Source: Arthrobacter sp. OVS8 (lineage in GTDB: Bacteria; Actinomycetota; Actinomycetes; Actinomycetales; Micrococcaceae). Taken from it: DNA of 64,000 bases. The notes below the pieces were generated by a model that was not told the origin of the DNA, searched no databases, and worked only from the letters and a program-made list of their open reading frames with translations. Made by a program: the position numbers and the translations under genes. Positions 37,462-46,349 of the stretch are shown one piece after another; the first letter of the stretch is position 1; each line of letters opens with the position of its first letter. The stretch spans positions 3,720,001 to 3,784,000 of the forward strand of contig CP116670.1 in the NCBI GenBank assembly GCA_028370155.1, read 5' to 3'.

Positions 37462-38529
37462 GTGACCCAGACTCTGCTTTCCGCCCTGACCACGGCCGCC
37501 GTCGGCGGTCCCGCCGGACGTTTCATCGAGGCCCGCACGGAGGCCGAAATCATCGAGGCCGTCCGATCAGCGGACGCCGCCGGGGAGCCGCTGCTGATCA
37601 TCGGCGGCGGCTCCAACCTGCTGGTGTCCGACGACGGGTTCCCCGGCACCGTCCTGAAGATTGCCTCGGAGGGATTCACCGTCAGCGCGGAGGATTCCTG
37701 CGGCGGCGTCGCCGTTGTGGTCCAAGCCGGCCACAACTGGGATGCCCTGGTGGAGCACGCCGTGCGGCACGCCTGGTCCGGCATCGAGGCGCTCTCCGGC
37801 ATCCCCGGCGCCACGGGAGCCACGCCGGTCCAGAACGTCGGTGCGTACGGCTCGGACGTCTCCCAAACGATCGCCGCCGTGCGGACCTGGGACCGGCACC
37901 GCAACGCCGTGCAGACCTTCACGAACTCTGAGTTGAAATTCGGCTACCGCGATTCGGTCCTCAAGCAGACCACGGTCAACGGTTCCCCGCGCTACGTCGT
38001 CCTCACCGTCGAGTTCCAGCTACCGCTGGGCCGCATGAGTGCCCCCGTCCGCTACGCCGAACTCGCCCGAGCCCTGGGCATCGAGGCCGGCCAACGCGCC
38101 TACTCCAACGATGTCCGGCGCGAAGTGCTGCGGCTCCGGGGATCAAAAGGCATGGTGTGGGACGCGGCGGACCGGGACACCTACTCCACCGGCTCCTTCT
38201 TCACCAACCCCATTGTTCCTGCCGAGGTCGCCGCACAGCTGCCGGAAGGTGCGCCGCGGTACCCGGGCGGCGCCGACGGGCTGACCAAGCTCTCGGCGGC
38301 CTGGCTGATCGACCAGGCAGGCTACGCCAAGGGGTTCGGGCTGGAACCGGACAGCGTCTCCGGCGGCCGGGCGTCCCTGTCCACCAAACACACGCTCGCC
38401 ATCACCAACCGGGGATCGGCCAGCGCGGCAGACCTGCTGGCGATTGCGCGCGAGGTGCGCCGCGGCGTCGTCGAACGCTTTGGGATTGAGCTTCATCCGG
38501 AACCGCTGCTCATCGGCGTGGAGCTCTAG
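37462..38529 (+). CDS. murB: UDP-N-acetylenolpyruvoylglucosamine reductase
   Basis: Intact, 355 residues, GTG 37462. The FAD-binding PCMH domain has PLLIIGGGSNLLVSDDGFPG and VVVQAGHNWDALVEHAV, then IPGATGATPVQNVGAYG with the conserved GAYG. The substrate-binding C-terminal domain has STGSFFTNPIVP, carrying the catalytic Ser (GSFF-x-N-P), and the final Glu in HPEPLLIGVEL. It reduces UDP-GlcNAc-enolpyruvate to UDP-MurNAc with NADPH in peptidoglycan synthesis. Essential and undamaged. Confidence 0.95.
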   Translation: MTQTLLSALTTAAVGGPAGRFIEARTEAEIIEAVRSADAAGEPLLIIGGGSNLLVSDDGFPGTVLKIASEGFTVSAEDSCGGVAVVVQAGHNWDALVEHAVRHAWSGIEALSGIPGATGATPVQNVGAYGSDVSQTIAAVRTWDRHRNAVQTFTNSELKFGYRDSVLKQTTVNGSPRYVVLTVEFQLPLGRMSAPVRYAELARALGIEAGQRAYSNDVRREVLRLRGSKGMVWDAADRDTYSTGSFFTNPIVPAEVAAQLPEGAPRYPGGADGLTKLSAAWLIDQAGYAKGFGLEPDSVSGGRASLSTKHTLAITNRGSASAADLLAIAREVRRGVVERFGIELHPEPLLIGVEL

Positions 38530-38542
38530 GACACGGCCCTTG

Positions 38543-39019
38543 TCAGTTCCTGCTGCGGCGCGGGGCGACTTTGCTGAAAAGCAGGAACGTGAAGCCGGAG
38601 GCGGCGGCGCCAAGGAAGAACACCTGGCAAAAGGCGACGGACTGCGTGCTGGGCCCGCTGCGGAGCAGAAGGCCCGCAACCGCGAAGACCACCGCGCCGG
38701 CGAGCAGGGCCACGGAGCCGAGCAGGAGACTCTGCACCGTGTCCGGCAGGCCGCCGGAATCCGGGTCCTCCGGTTCAACGTCGTCCAGCGCACCCGGGCG
38801 CGGCTGCACGGATGCTGCCGTGACGAAGCTGGCCACCGCCACCGCCGTGGACGCCATGGCCACCAGTTGCAGGGTGCTCATCATGGGGGAGAGGCGTGTT
38901 CCGCTGGCGATGGCAATGGCGAGACCGGCCGTCATGCCGGTTGCGCTGGAAGCCCAGCCCAGCAGGGCGAGGCTCCGGCTCAGGGGCCGCAGCAGCGGCC
39001 ACATCTCACTCATGGTCAT
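38543..39019 (-). CDS. Hypothetical four-helix membrane protein
   Basis: 158 residues from ATG 39017-39019. Predicted helices are about residues 15-37 (SLALLGWASSATGMTAGLAI), 47-70 (LQLVAMASTAVAVASFVTA), 98-118 (LLLGSVALLAGAVVFAVAGL) and 128-150 (FCQVFFLGAAASGFTFLLF). An acidic loop lies between helices 2 and 3 (DDVEPEDPDSGG). I recognise no family. Convergent with murB (13 bp). Confidence 0.55.
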   Translation of the reverse strand: MTMSEMWPLLRPLSRSLALLGWASSATGMTAGLAIAIASGTRLSPMMSTLQLVAMASTAVAVASFVTAASVQPRPGALDDVEPEDPDSGGLPDTVQSLLLGSVALLAGAVVFAVAGLLLRSGPSTQSVAFCQVFFLGAAASGFTFLLFSKVAPRRSRN

Positions 39020-39088
39020 CCATCAAGGGTAGGCAGTCCGGCTGGAAGGCTGCTGGGAACCAGCCGTCAGGAGTCCTAGCATGGGTGC

Positions 39089-40191
39089 ATGACAGCAACG
39101 GCGCGTGTCCGGCTCAGCCGGGGATCCTGGGCCGGCTGCGGCTGGCCTCGCAGGGACTGGCGGGGTCCGGGTTCCGCAGTGTCGCGGCGGCGGTGCGCTG
39201 GATGACGGCCATGCAGGCCCAGGACCTGCAGGCGGCCCTCTGGGCCGTCGGCCAGCGGGTGCCGGGATCCCGCGTCACGGATATCCGCAGCGCCCTGGAC
39301 CGCGGCGAAATCGTCCGGTCCTGGCCGATGCGCGGCACGCTGCACCTGCTGGCCCCCGAGGACCTGAAGTGGATGCTGGCGATCACCTCCGACCGGCTGA
39401 TCCGGGGATGGCCGGGCGCCACCGGGAGCTTGAGATCGATGCCGCGGACGTCGGCGTCGCAGCGGACACCGCGTTGCAGCTGGTCTCCGGCGGGGCGGCA
39501 GCCAGCCGGGCGGAGCTGTTCCAGGCCTTCGAGCGGGCCGGGCAGAGCACGGCCGGCCAGCGCGGCATACACCTGCTGGGCGTCCTGTGCCAGCGCGGTT
39601 GGCTGGTGCAGGGGCCGCTCGTTGGCAACCAGCAATTAGTGGTGGCCTTCGACGACTGGATCACCGGATCGCGGTCCCTGGACCGGGCGGAGGGCATCGC
39701 GGAGTGGCTGCTGCGCTATCTCCGCAGCCACGGGCCCGCCACGGAACGTGACTTTTCCTGGTGGTCCGGCATCCCCCTGAAAGAGGTCCGTACGGCCCTG
39801 GCCCGGGTGAAGAACCAGCTGGTGGAGTTGACGTTCGAGGGGACAACCTACTGGCTCTCCCCGGAAACGGCTGCCCTCCTCGATGAGGGTCCCCGCGGGG
39901 CGCCTGGTGCTGGCGCTGCCCGGGTTCGACGAGTTCCTGCTCGGCTACACGGACCGCTCGCTCGTGCTGCCGCCGGAGCATGCCGACAAGATCGTGCCGG
40001 GCGGCAACGGCGTGTTCCGGAAGACGATTGTCGCCGGCGGCCAGGTCGTCGGCACCTGGGAGGTGTCCCGCACCGGAAAGGCTGCTTCGGTGGTCCCTGA
40101 GCCCTTCGACGAGATCAACGGACTGCGGCCCGCCGCCCAAAGATCCTTTGAGCTGCAGGCCGCGAAGTACCGGAGATTCCTCGGCACCTGA
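39089..40191 (+). CDS. Winged-helix DNA-binding domain protein (HTH_42/YcaQ-like; frame broken three times or more)
   Basis: About 368 residues. ILGRLRLASQGLAGSGF and AAVRWMTAMQAQDLQAALWA lead to SWPMRGTLHLLAPEDLKWML, the signature of the winged-helix family PF06224, whose members include DNA-crosslink glycosylases such as YcaQ/AlkX. RQVVFAF-type segment LVVAFDDWIT and LPGFDEFLLGYTDRS near the C-terminus also fit. Whether it has glycosylase activity is open. Breaks near 39122, 39428 (each -1) and 39886 (net -2) all fall at G runs. Start ATG 39089. Confidence 0.7.
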
Positions 40192-40208
40192 ACGGGGCGG
40201 GGACGTCC

Positions 40209-41337
40209 CTAGAGGTTGCCGGTGGCGATGTTGAGCATACGGCGCAACGGTTCGGCCGCACCCCACAACAGCTGGTCGCCCACGGTGAAGGCGCTGATGT
40301 ACTGCGGCCCCATCTCCAGCTTGCGGATGCGGCCCACCGGAATGTCGAGGGTGCCGGAAGCGGATACCGGTGTGAGGTCCGCCATGGACGCTTCCTTGGT
40401 GTTGGGCACCACCCTGGCCCATTCGTTGTCCGCGTCCAGGAGCTTCTCGATCTCAGCAACGGAGAGGTCTTCGCGGAGCTTGAGCGTGAGTGCCTGGGAG
40501 TGCGATCGCATGGCGCCGATCCGGATGCACAGGCCGTCCATGATGATGTGCTCGTCGCCGGAAGTGCCCAGGATCTTGTTGGTCTCCACCCCGGCCTTCC
40601 ACTCTTCCTTGGACTGGCCGTTGCCGAGGTCCGCATCGATCCACGGGATCAGCGATCCGGCCAGCGGGACGCCGAACTGCGAGGCGTCGATGTCGGTGCG
40701 CTGATGGGCCAGGACCTTCCGGTCAATGTCCAGGATGGCCGATGCCGGGTCATCCAGTTCCGAGCTGACCTGGGCGTTGAGCGTGCCGAACTGGTTCAGC
40801 AGTTCGCGCATGTGCCGGGCGCCGCCGCCGGAGGCGGCCTGGTAGGTCATGGACGTTCCCCATTCGACGAGGCCGTTCTTGAACAGCCCGCCGAGGCCCA
40901 TGAGCATGCAGGAGACGGTGCAGTTGCCGCCGATGAAATCCTTGGTGCCGTTGGCCAGGCCCTTGTCGATGACGTCGCGGTTGATCGGGTCCAGCACGAT
41001 GATCGAATCGTCGTTCATCCGTAGCGTGGAGGCGGCATCGATCCAGAGGCCGTCCCAGCCGCGGCTGCGCAGCTCGCCGTGGACCTGTTTGGTGTAATCC
41101 CCGCCCTGCGCCGTCACGATGATCGGCAGTTTGGCGAGCGTCTCGACGTCGAACGCGTCCTCGAGCTTGCCCGCCCCTGCAGCGAACGCGGGGCGGCACC
41201 CCGGCGTTGGAGGTGGAGAAAAAGACCGGGTTGATGTTGGCGAAGTCGCCCTCATCCTGCATGCGCTGCATCAGGACGGAACCGACCATGCCACGCCAAC
41301 CGACAAGTCCAACGGACGGAGTAGCTGCTGTAGTCAT
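40209..41337 (-). CDS. asd: Aspartate-semialdehyde dehydrogenase (net -2 break)
   Basis: About 376 residues. [19 protein letters not shown] is the NADP-binding start. [16 protein letters not shown] holds the catalytic Cys, and [18 protein letters not shown] the substrate Arg and active-site His. These strings and [18 protein letters not shown] match the enterobacterial Asd class rather than the shorter mycobacterial type. It reduces aspartyl phosphate to the semialdehyde for Lys/DAP, Thr and Met synthesis. The frame shifts by two near 41195-41208; one G and one C restore [15 protein letters not shown]. Confidence 0.9.
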
Positions 41338-41388
41338 TCGCCCAGTTTAGACTTTCACGGCTCCGGGGCGCAGCCGGTTACGTCACTC

Positions 41389-41805
41389 TCAGTTCAACTG
41401 GCGCGGACTGGGATCCGGGATGCCCCGCTCCCGGCGGATTTTTCGTGCCCGGAATTCGGACAGCGCCAGCCGCACGGCGTAGACCAGGCCGGCGATGCCG
41501 CCGATCGTCAGCACGAGTGCTCCCCACAGTGGGTCCTGGCCGTTGGCGGTGGGAGCGGCGATCAGGAAGATTGAAAATGCCGTCACCGCAGCGAAAACGG
41601 CGCCGAGGACCAGCATGCCCGGGGCGGTGGTGACGATGGGGCCGGAACCGGCCCAGGCGAAGCCGATTTCATCCGCGGCGTAGCTGGGCAGCCTGCCGCC
41701 GTCCATGGTCCGGGTCAGGAGGCGCTTTTCGCCGGCGGCCACGGCGTGTTCGTGCCAGGCCCTGGTCTGTTCGTCCTCGTGGCGGCGGGTTGCGTCATTG
41801 TCCAT
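41389..41805 (-). CDS. Two-helix membrane protein, module copy b
   Basis: Intact, 138 residues. The cytoplasmic N-terminus with GEKRLLTRT and YAADEIGFAW is followed by helices at about 62-84 (MLVLGAVFAAVTAFSIFLIA) and 95-115 (LWGALVLTIGGIAGLVYAV), then a basic tail (RARKIRRERGIPDP). It is a clear paralogue of the gene at 42093-42509. No known family is recognised. Its position behind a WXG100 protein suggests an immunity or secretion-accessory role, which is inference. Confidence 0.65.
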   Translation of the reverse strand: MDNDATRRHEDEQTRAWHEHAVAAGEKRLLTRTMDGGRLPSYAADEIGFAWAGSGPIVTTAPGMLVLGAVFAAVTAFSIFLIAAPTANGQDPLWGALVLTIGGIAGLVYAVRLALSEFRARKIRRERGIPDPSPRQLN

Positions 41806-41810
41806 TGTCT

Positions 41811-42074
41811 TTAGTCTTTCCGGATCGAGCGGATGCGTTCGAGGACCTCGTCGTCAGCGAGTCCTGCGATCTCCTCGATGGTGCCGGTGCCCGGGCCGCT
41901 GTAGCCGACGCTCCAGGAACCGCCCGCCCGCTTGAGCAGCAGTTGGCGGCCGTCCGGATCTTCGAGGCGCTTGAGGGTGGCCCCGCGGAGGCCAGCGCGT
42001 CGGAAAAGTGGGCGGGCTGTTTGCGCTCTTCGACGGGCCTCGGGACGATACCGGCCCCTGCGCGGCGGCCTCAC
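41811..42074 (-). pseudogene. Truncated duplicate of the 216-residue module protein
   Basis: Only the last 55 residues are homologous: GATLKRLEDPDGRQ, LLLKRAGGSWSVGYSG and IAGLADDEVLERIRSIRKD match the C-terminus of the protein at 42506-43156. The expected 160-residue N-terminus is absent. In its place, immediately upstream, is a 38-bp copy of dfrA sequence read in a different frame. No good start codon with a ribosome site is present. It may be translated by coupling or be dead. The homologous part itself has an open frame. Confidence 0.65.
41987..42024. repeat. 38-bp direct repeat, copy A (dfrA-derived)
   Basis: Identical over 38 bases to 45053-45090, in the same orientation. The sequence begins GGAGGCCAGCGCGTCGGAAA. 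Here it sits outside any dfrA context, fused to the truncated module gene, so it is the derived copy. Confidence 0.9.
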
Positions 42075-42092
42075 GGTGCCCGGCTTTGCGAA

Positions 42093-42509
42093 TTACTGGG
42101 AGACGTGCCCGGCTCCAGGCTCGGGTACCCGCCGCTCTTTCCGTAGCTTTTTGGCCCGGTACTCGCCTCTCGCCATGCCGAAGGTATACCAGGCTCCAAA
42201 ACCTCCGAGCGCCGTCAGGAACAGGGCGCCCCAGAATGGCTGCTCCCCTCTGCCCACGGGGCCCAGCAGTATCACCAGGGACAGAATGATCAAGAGTCCC
42301 ATCACGGCAGTGAGGATTCCCATACCCCACCAGGACCGGACCTGCACTTGTCCACGGCCGGGAGAAAACCCGATTTCGTCGGCGGGATAGCTGTGCAGTT
42401 CGCCGGTGTCGGTCTTGCGCAGCACGCGCTTCTCTCCACGCGCGAGCGCCTCCTTGTGTTCGGCATACACGTCGTCGTTGCGGCGTTCACGCTCGCGATC
42501 GAAGATCAC
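42093..42509 (-). CDS. Two-helix membrane protein, module copy a
   Basis: Intact, 138 residues; its ATG overlaps the stop of the 216-residue gene as ATGA. It shares with copy b the pattern GEKRVLRKT, YPADEIGFS, two helices (GMGILTAVMGLLIILSLVIL and FWGALFLTALGGFGAWYTF) and the basic end RAKKLRKERRVPEP. Function unknown. A membrane protein duplicated beside a candidate membrane-active WXG100 effector fits an immunity protein. Confidence 0.65.
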   Translation of the reverse strand: MIFDRERERRNDDVYAEHKEALARGEKRVLRKTDTGELHSYPADEIGFSPGRGQVQVRSWWGMGILTAVMGLLIILSLVILLGPVGRGEQPFWGALFLTALGGFGAWYTFGMARGEYRAKKLRKERRVPEPGAGHVSQ

Positions 42510-43156
42510 AGTTCGTCCTGACGGATGGTACGGATCTGGTCAAGGAGGGCAGTATCGTCCAGACCTGTGGTTTCAGCGATGTCTTGCTGTCCCGTGCTGG
42601 ACGTGCCGATCGTCCATGACCCGTCACCGCCCTTTTTCACGTAAAGGGTCTGCCCCGTAGGCTCCTCCCGGCGGCGAAGTGTAGCTCCGCCCTGCGGATG
42701 AGTGTGCAGATGCTGCTTAATGACCATCATATTGGCCTCAGCGGCGGTGACGTCAGGCCTCTGCGCCATGGCCCACCAGGTGAAGTAGGCGCGGGGCTGG
42801 AACAGCAGATGGACGTCCTCGCTTTCCATGCAGATGACGCTGTCACCTCCGTCCGCCGTGAGCAGGGAGATCTCCATCCGGCGACTTGCGGAACTGAGCA
42901 CTGCGGCCACGGCAGCAGTGGGTCCTGCTACGGAGAGAAGGCCGTCGCTTTCGGCCTCAGCCAGCCCGCGAGCAACCAGGGAGGAGGCGCCTGCGCTCAC
43001 CATGTCTGTATCGCCCAGATAGCTGCCCACCCGCAGCGCCTCGGCGCTAAGCACCGCCGCTTCACCGCCCCTCAGGCTTGCCAGGGTAGCTATCTCGGCA
43101 AACCCGAAGCCGATTGCATCCGGTACGGCGGTGGCCTCCGTTGCAGTTTCAGTCAT
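42506..43156 (-). CDS. 216-residue WXG-module accessory protein, perhaps EspG-like
   Basis: Intact, 216 residues, soluble. The N-terminal half has a winged-helix-like series (AEALRVGSYLGDTDMV, SSLVARGLAEAESDGLLSVA). Then come beta-rich segments (RRMEISLLTADGGDSVICME, DVHLLFQPRAYFTWW) and a C-terminal module (GATLRRREEPTGQTLYVKKG and GSWTIGTSSTGQQDIAE). The N-terminal order recalls EspG-type ESX chaperones, but similarity is weak. It lies 23 bp after the WXG100 gene and overlaps the next, so it is operonic. Confidence 0.6.
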   Translation of the reverse strand: MTETATEATAVPDAIGFGFAEIATLASLRGGEAAVLSAEALRVGSYLGDTDMVSAGASSLVARGLAEAESDGLLSVAGPTAAVAAVLSSASRRMEISLLTADGGDSVICMESEDVHLLFQPRAYFTWWAMAQRPDVTAAEANMMVIKQHLHTHPQGGATLRRREEPTGQTLYVKKGGDGSWTIGTSSTGQQDIAETTGLDDTALLDQIRTIRQDEL

Positions 43157-43179
43157 CGTCGATACCTTTCGTTATGAGC

Positions 43180-44153
43180 TCAGAACCCGAAGAAGTCGCC
43201 AACTTTGTCGGCAGCGTCTCCGGCGCCGTCCCAGGCCGCCTCGGCGCTGTCGGCGATGGAGCCGCCGATGGCATTGACAGTCTCCTTGACCACTGGCACA
43301 TTGTCGTAAATCGCAAGTGCACCGGAGGCGACCATGGCCGCGGTTCCAACCGGTGGTGGGGCGAAGCTTGCCACACCCAGACCCGCCTTGATTCCAGAGT
43401 AAACGGCGGCGCCTTGGTCACCATCACTGATGTGGTTGACCGTGTCCAGCAGGTCAAGGCCAACGCCGACTCCGCCGAGGGCTTTTCCTCCGGCCTCAAA
43501 AATGTTGCTGCCTTCCCGCCGTCGGCAAGGTTCAGGGCCGTATCCCACCTGCCGTCGAACAGCTCAGAAGAAGTGTTGAAATACTGGCTCAGCATGTTCG
43601 TGTCCTGGAATGCCTTAGCCACATTTCTGAAGTCCTTGGAGAAGAACTCGGAAACGCCGTCTGCCTTGCTGATGAAGTGAGCCAGGTCGAAGAGGCCGGC
43701 GCGGAGATTCGGAAGAGCTTTGGTTAGGCCATAGATGTCCCAGCCGTCGCGGAACGGGGAGTCCGGGTCCGCGAACCAGTCCGGGCCCCACGGGTCATTG
43801 CTGCCCTGGCCCGGGAGAGGTGCACGGGAACCGGTGGTGCCGGCAGGTCCAACCCCGGATCCGCCGCCGGCTCCCGTGGCCGCATTGCTGGCCTTTTCCT
43901 GCTGCTCTGCGTGGGTCATCAGCCGCTTGGACTCCTCCTTGAGGGCCAGCGCGGTCTTCTGGATCAGGGCCCGGTGGTTGCCGTTCCATGCGGACTTGAA
44001 GCGGGCGCCGTCGGCACCTTTCCAGGACGTGTTGCCATTGATGGCTGACGTCAGGGTGGTGGACTGCTGCAGCAGCGTCTCGGACGTTTTGCCGAACTGT
44101 TGCGCAAGTGTCCGCAACTGGGCGACGTCGGCGCCCCACAAATTTCCTGCCAT
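43180..44153 (-). CDS. WXG100-domain protein with glycine-rich hydrophobic C-terminus (frame broken once)
   Basis: About 324 residues from ATG 44153 (MAGNLWGADV). Residues 1-95 form a WXG100 helical hairpin with Trp-x-Gly at 44-46 (NTSWKGADGARF), the type VII (ESX) secretion signature. A Gly/Pro linker (ATGAGGGSGVGPAGTT) leads to a middle region and a C-terminal domain rich in Gly and Ala (SGIKAGLGVASFAPPPVG, TAAMVASGALAIYDNV). This could insert into membranes. The frame breaks near 43518, one G short. A long WXG fusion is typical of secreted effectors rather than EsxA-size carriers. The secretion machinery is not in the window. Confidence 0.75.
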
Positions 44154-44302
44154 CCTGGCATCCCCTTTGACGTGCATCAGCCTAACCGGCTTCGTCCGGG
44201 ACCTGGTGCACCCCGGCGTGAGCATCTAACCGGGACCAATGTAGCCGGAACCGCGCCGCCGGGCGATGGGGTGATCTCCCCATCACTCAGACCGCACCGG
44301 AC

Positions 44303-44521
44303 TCACTCGCCCTGGCGCTCCGTGAGCAGCGCATGCTTGCGCTTCCGGAGCGCGAAGAATGCTCCGAAAGCGAAGGCCTGGGTGATCACCACCAGCACGA
44401 TTGCCCCGACGATCTTGTTGCCGCCCAGGATCATGGTCAGCCCCACGATCGCGGACAGCAGCGCCAGCAGCGGGAGCAGCATGTAGCCAAGGACAAAGAG
44501 GGTTTCGGGTTTCTTCAGCAT
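44303..44521 (-). CDS. Small two-helix membrane protein after dfrA
   Basis: 72 residues from ATG 44519-44521, four bases after the dfrA stop. Helices are at about 8-30 ([20 protein letters not shown]) and 36-58 ([20 protein letters not shown]), with a basic tail ([14 protein letters not shown]). Probably part of the thyA-dfrA operon. Role unknown. Confidence 0.6.
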   Translation of the reverse strand: MLKKPETLFVLGYMLLPLLALLSAIVGLTMILGGNKIVGAIVLVVITQAFAFGAFFALRKRKHALLTERQGE

Positions 44522-44525
44522 TTCC

Positions 44526-45112
44526 TTAGCCTTCCGTCCGGCGCCACACGTTGATGCGGTAGCGGGTGCCGTTCTCGGCGCTCTGCCACCCGTCGGCCGG
44601 CAGGCTTGCGCCCATGGTCCAGTCGTAGCCCAGATCCGGGGCGAAGGTGTCGCCTTCCGTTGTGGTGTCGATCGTGGTGATGACGGCGACGTTGGCCAGG
44701 TCCATGGACTGCGCGTAGATGTTGCCGCCGCCGATGATCCAGACCATGTCGTTGCCCGGGGCGAATTGGGACTCCAGGAGCGCGTCGTCCAGGGACTTGA
44801 CCGCGATGGCGCCTTCCGCCGCGGGGTCCCGCCCCAGTCTTCCTGGCGGGTGATAACAATGTTCGTCCGCCCGGGCAGCGGCCGGTACTTGTCGGGGAAG
44901 GACTCCCAGGTCTTGCGGCCCATGATCACCGGGTGGCCGGTGGTGAGCCGGGTGAAGTGCAGCATGTCCTCGGGCAGGCGCCACGGCATGCCGCCGTCCT
45001 TGCCGATGACACCGGTGCTGGTCTGGGCCCAGACGACGCCGAGCCCGGTGAGGGAGGCCAGCGCGTCGGAAAAGTGGGCGGGCTGTTTGCCCGGCAGTTT
45101 GTCGTTGCTCAT
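44526..45112 (-). CDS. dfrA: Dihydrofolate reductase (frame broken once)
   Basis: About 195 residues. After a 24-residue leader ([20 protein letters not shown]) not found in short DHFRs comes [20 protein letters not shown], then [30 protein letters not shown], the NADPH loop TNIVITRQ and [12 protein letters not shown]. It reduces dihydrofolate for thymidylate synthesis. Its ATG overlaps the thyA stop (ATGA). The frame breaks near 44830, where one more G gives [12 protein letters not shown]. The 5' part contains the 38-bp repeat copy B. Confidence 0.9.
45053..45090. repeat. 38-bp direct repeat, copy B (inside dfrA)
   Basis: This is the native copy, coding for [12 protein letters not shown] near the dfrA N-terminus. 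It is identical to copy A at 41987-42024. The two start 3,066 bp apart and bracket the dfrA remainder, the small membrane gene and most of the WXG module. Confidence 0.9.
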
Positions 45113-45911
45113 ACGGCTATCGGGGCCTTAATCGTCGGGTGGTGCTGGTATCCGACCACCTCGAAGTCATCGAGGGTGTAGTCGAAGATGGAGTCCGGCT
45201 TGCGGGTGATCTTGAGCCGCGGGTACTCGTAGGGCGTGCGCGTGAGCTGTTTGAGGACCTGGTCCATGTGGTTGTCGTAGATGTGGACGTCGCCGCCGGT
45301 CCAGACGAATTCTCCGGGTTCCAGGCCGGTCTGCTGGGCGATCATGCAGGTCAGCAGGGCGTAGGAGGCGATGTTGAACGGCACGCCCAGGAAGGTGTCG
45401 GCGGAGCGCTGGTAAAGCTGGCAGGAGAGCTTGCCGTCGGCCACGTAGAACTGGAAGAAAGCGTGGCAGGGCGGCAGCGCCATGTCCTTGAGCTCGGCGA
45501 CGTTCCAGGCCGAGACGATGTGCCGGCGGGAATCCGGGTTGGTCCGGAGGTTCTCGATGAGTTCGGCGATCTGGTCGATGTGGCCGCCGTCGGGGGTCGG
45601 CCAGGAACGCCACTGGACGCCGTAGACCGGGCCGAGTTCGCCGTCGGCGTCGGCCCATTCGTTCCAGATGGTGACGCCCTGGTCCTGCATCCACTTCACG
45701 TTGGTGTCCCCGCGGAGGAACCACAGCAGTTCGACGGCGACGGACTTGAAGTGGACGCGTTTGGTGGTGACCAGGGGAAGCTCTTGCTCAAATCGAAGCG
45801 CATCTGGCGGCCGAACACACTCAGGGTGCCCGTCCCGGTACGGTCCGATTTGTGCGTGCCGTGTTCCAGGACATCGCGCAACAGGTCTTCATAGGGCGTT
45901 GGAATGCTCAC
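45109..45911 (-). CDS. thyA: Thymidylate synthase (frame broken once)
   Basis: About 267 residues from GTG 45911. [20 protein letters not shown], the catalytic Cys in [34 protein letters not shown] and [13 protein letters not shown] are all canonical ThyA segments. It methylates dUMP using methylene-tetrahydrofolate, producing the dihydrofolate that the overlapping dfrA product recycles. The frame breaks near 45780, one C short, at [14 protein letters not shown]. Confidence 0.92.
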
Positions 45912-45920
45912 CGTCCCAGT

Positions 45921-46349
45921 CTACTGAGAACTGGCTTTCCCTCCGTATCCGTCTTGCTGGCTGAGCTTCGTCCGCAGGATCGCCAGCAGGGCGGCGTCGT
46001 CGAATCCCGCTTTTCTGCCTTCCGCAATGTAGCGGTCGACGGCGGCGCTCACCACCCCGGCGACGCTCTCCGGCGCCGGGACACCGGGCGGGTTCGCGCT
46101 CCCCAGCGTCCCCGCGACCACCGTGCCGTTGCGGCGCCTGGTCTCGATCAGCCCCGCCTGTTCGAGTTCCCGGTAGGCCCGCGCAACGGTCCCGGCCGCG
46201 ATGCCGAGGTCCGCGGCGAGGCTCCGGACCGTGGGCAGCCGGGTGCCCGGCGCCAGTGCTCCGAGGGCGATCAGCGAGGCGACCTGCGCCCTGATCTGTT
46301 CGTACGGCGGTGTGGCCGAGCCCAGGTCCACGGAGATCCCTGCGGTCAC
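45921..46349 (-). CDS. GntR-family regulator, YtrA type
   Basis: Intact, 142 residues from GTG 46349. The winged helix is ISVDLGSATPPYEQIRAQVA, LAPGTRLPTVRSLAADLGIA and AAGTVARAYRELEQAGLIET, with a short C-terminal helical part (YIAEGRKAGFDDAALLAIL) instead of a large effector domain, as in the YtrA subfamily. The start overlaps the stop of the upstream membrane gene (GTGA). Probably binds the palindrome at 48018-48037. Confidence 0.85.
   Translation of the reverse strand: MTAGISVDLGSATPPYEQIRAQVASLIALGALAPGTRLPTVRSLAADLGIAAGTVARAYRELEQAGLIETRRRNGTVVAGTLGSANPPGVPAPESVAGVVSAAVDRYIAEGRKAGFDDAALLAILRTKLSQQDGYGGKASSQ

Noticed and set aside
41987..45090. Integrative element with att sites
   Set aside because: Direct repeats are present, but there is no integrase, recombinase or transposase between them. 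A duplication scar is the simpler reading.
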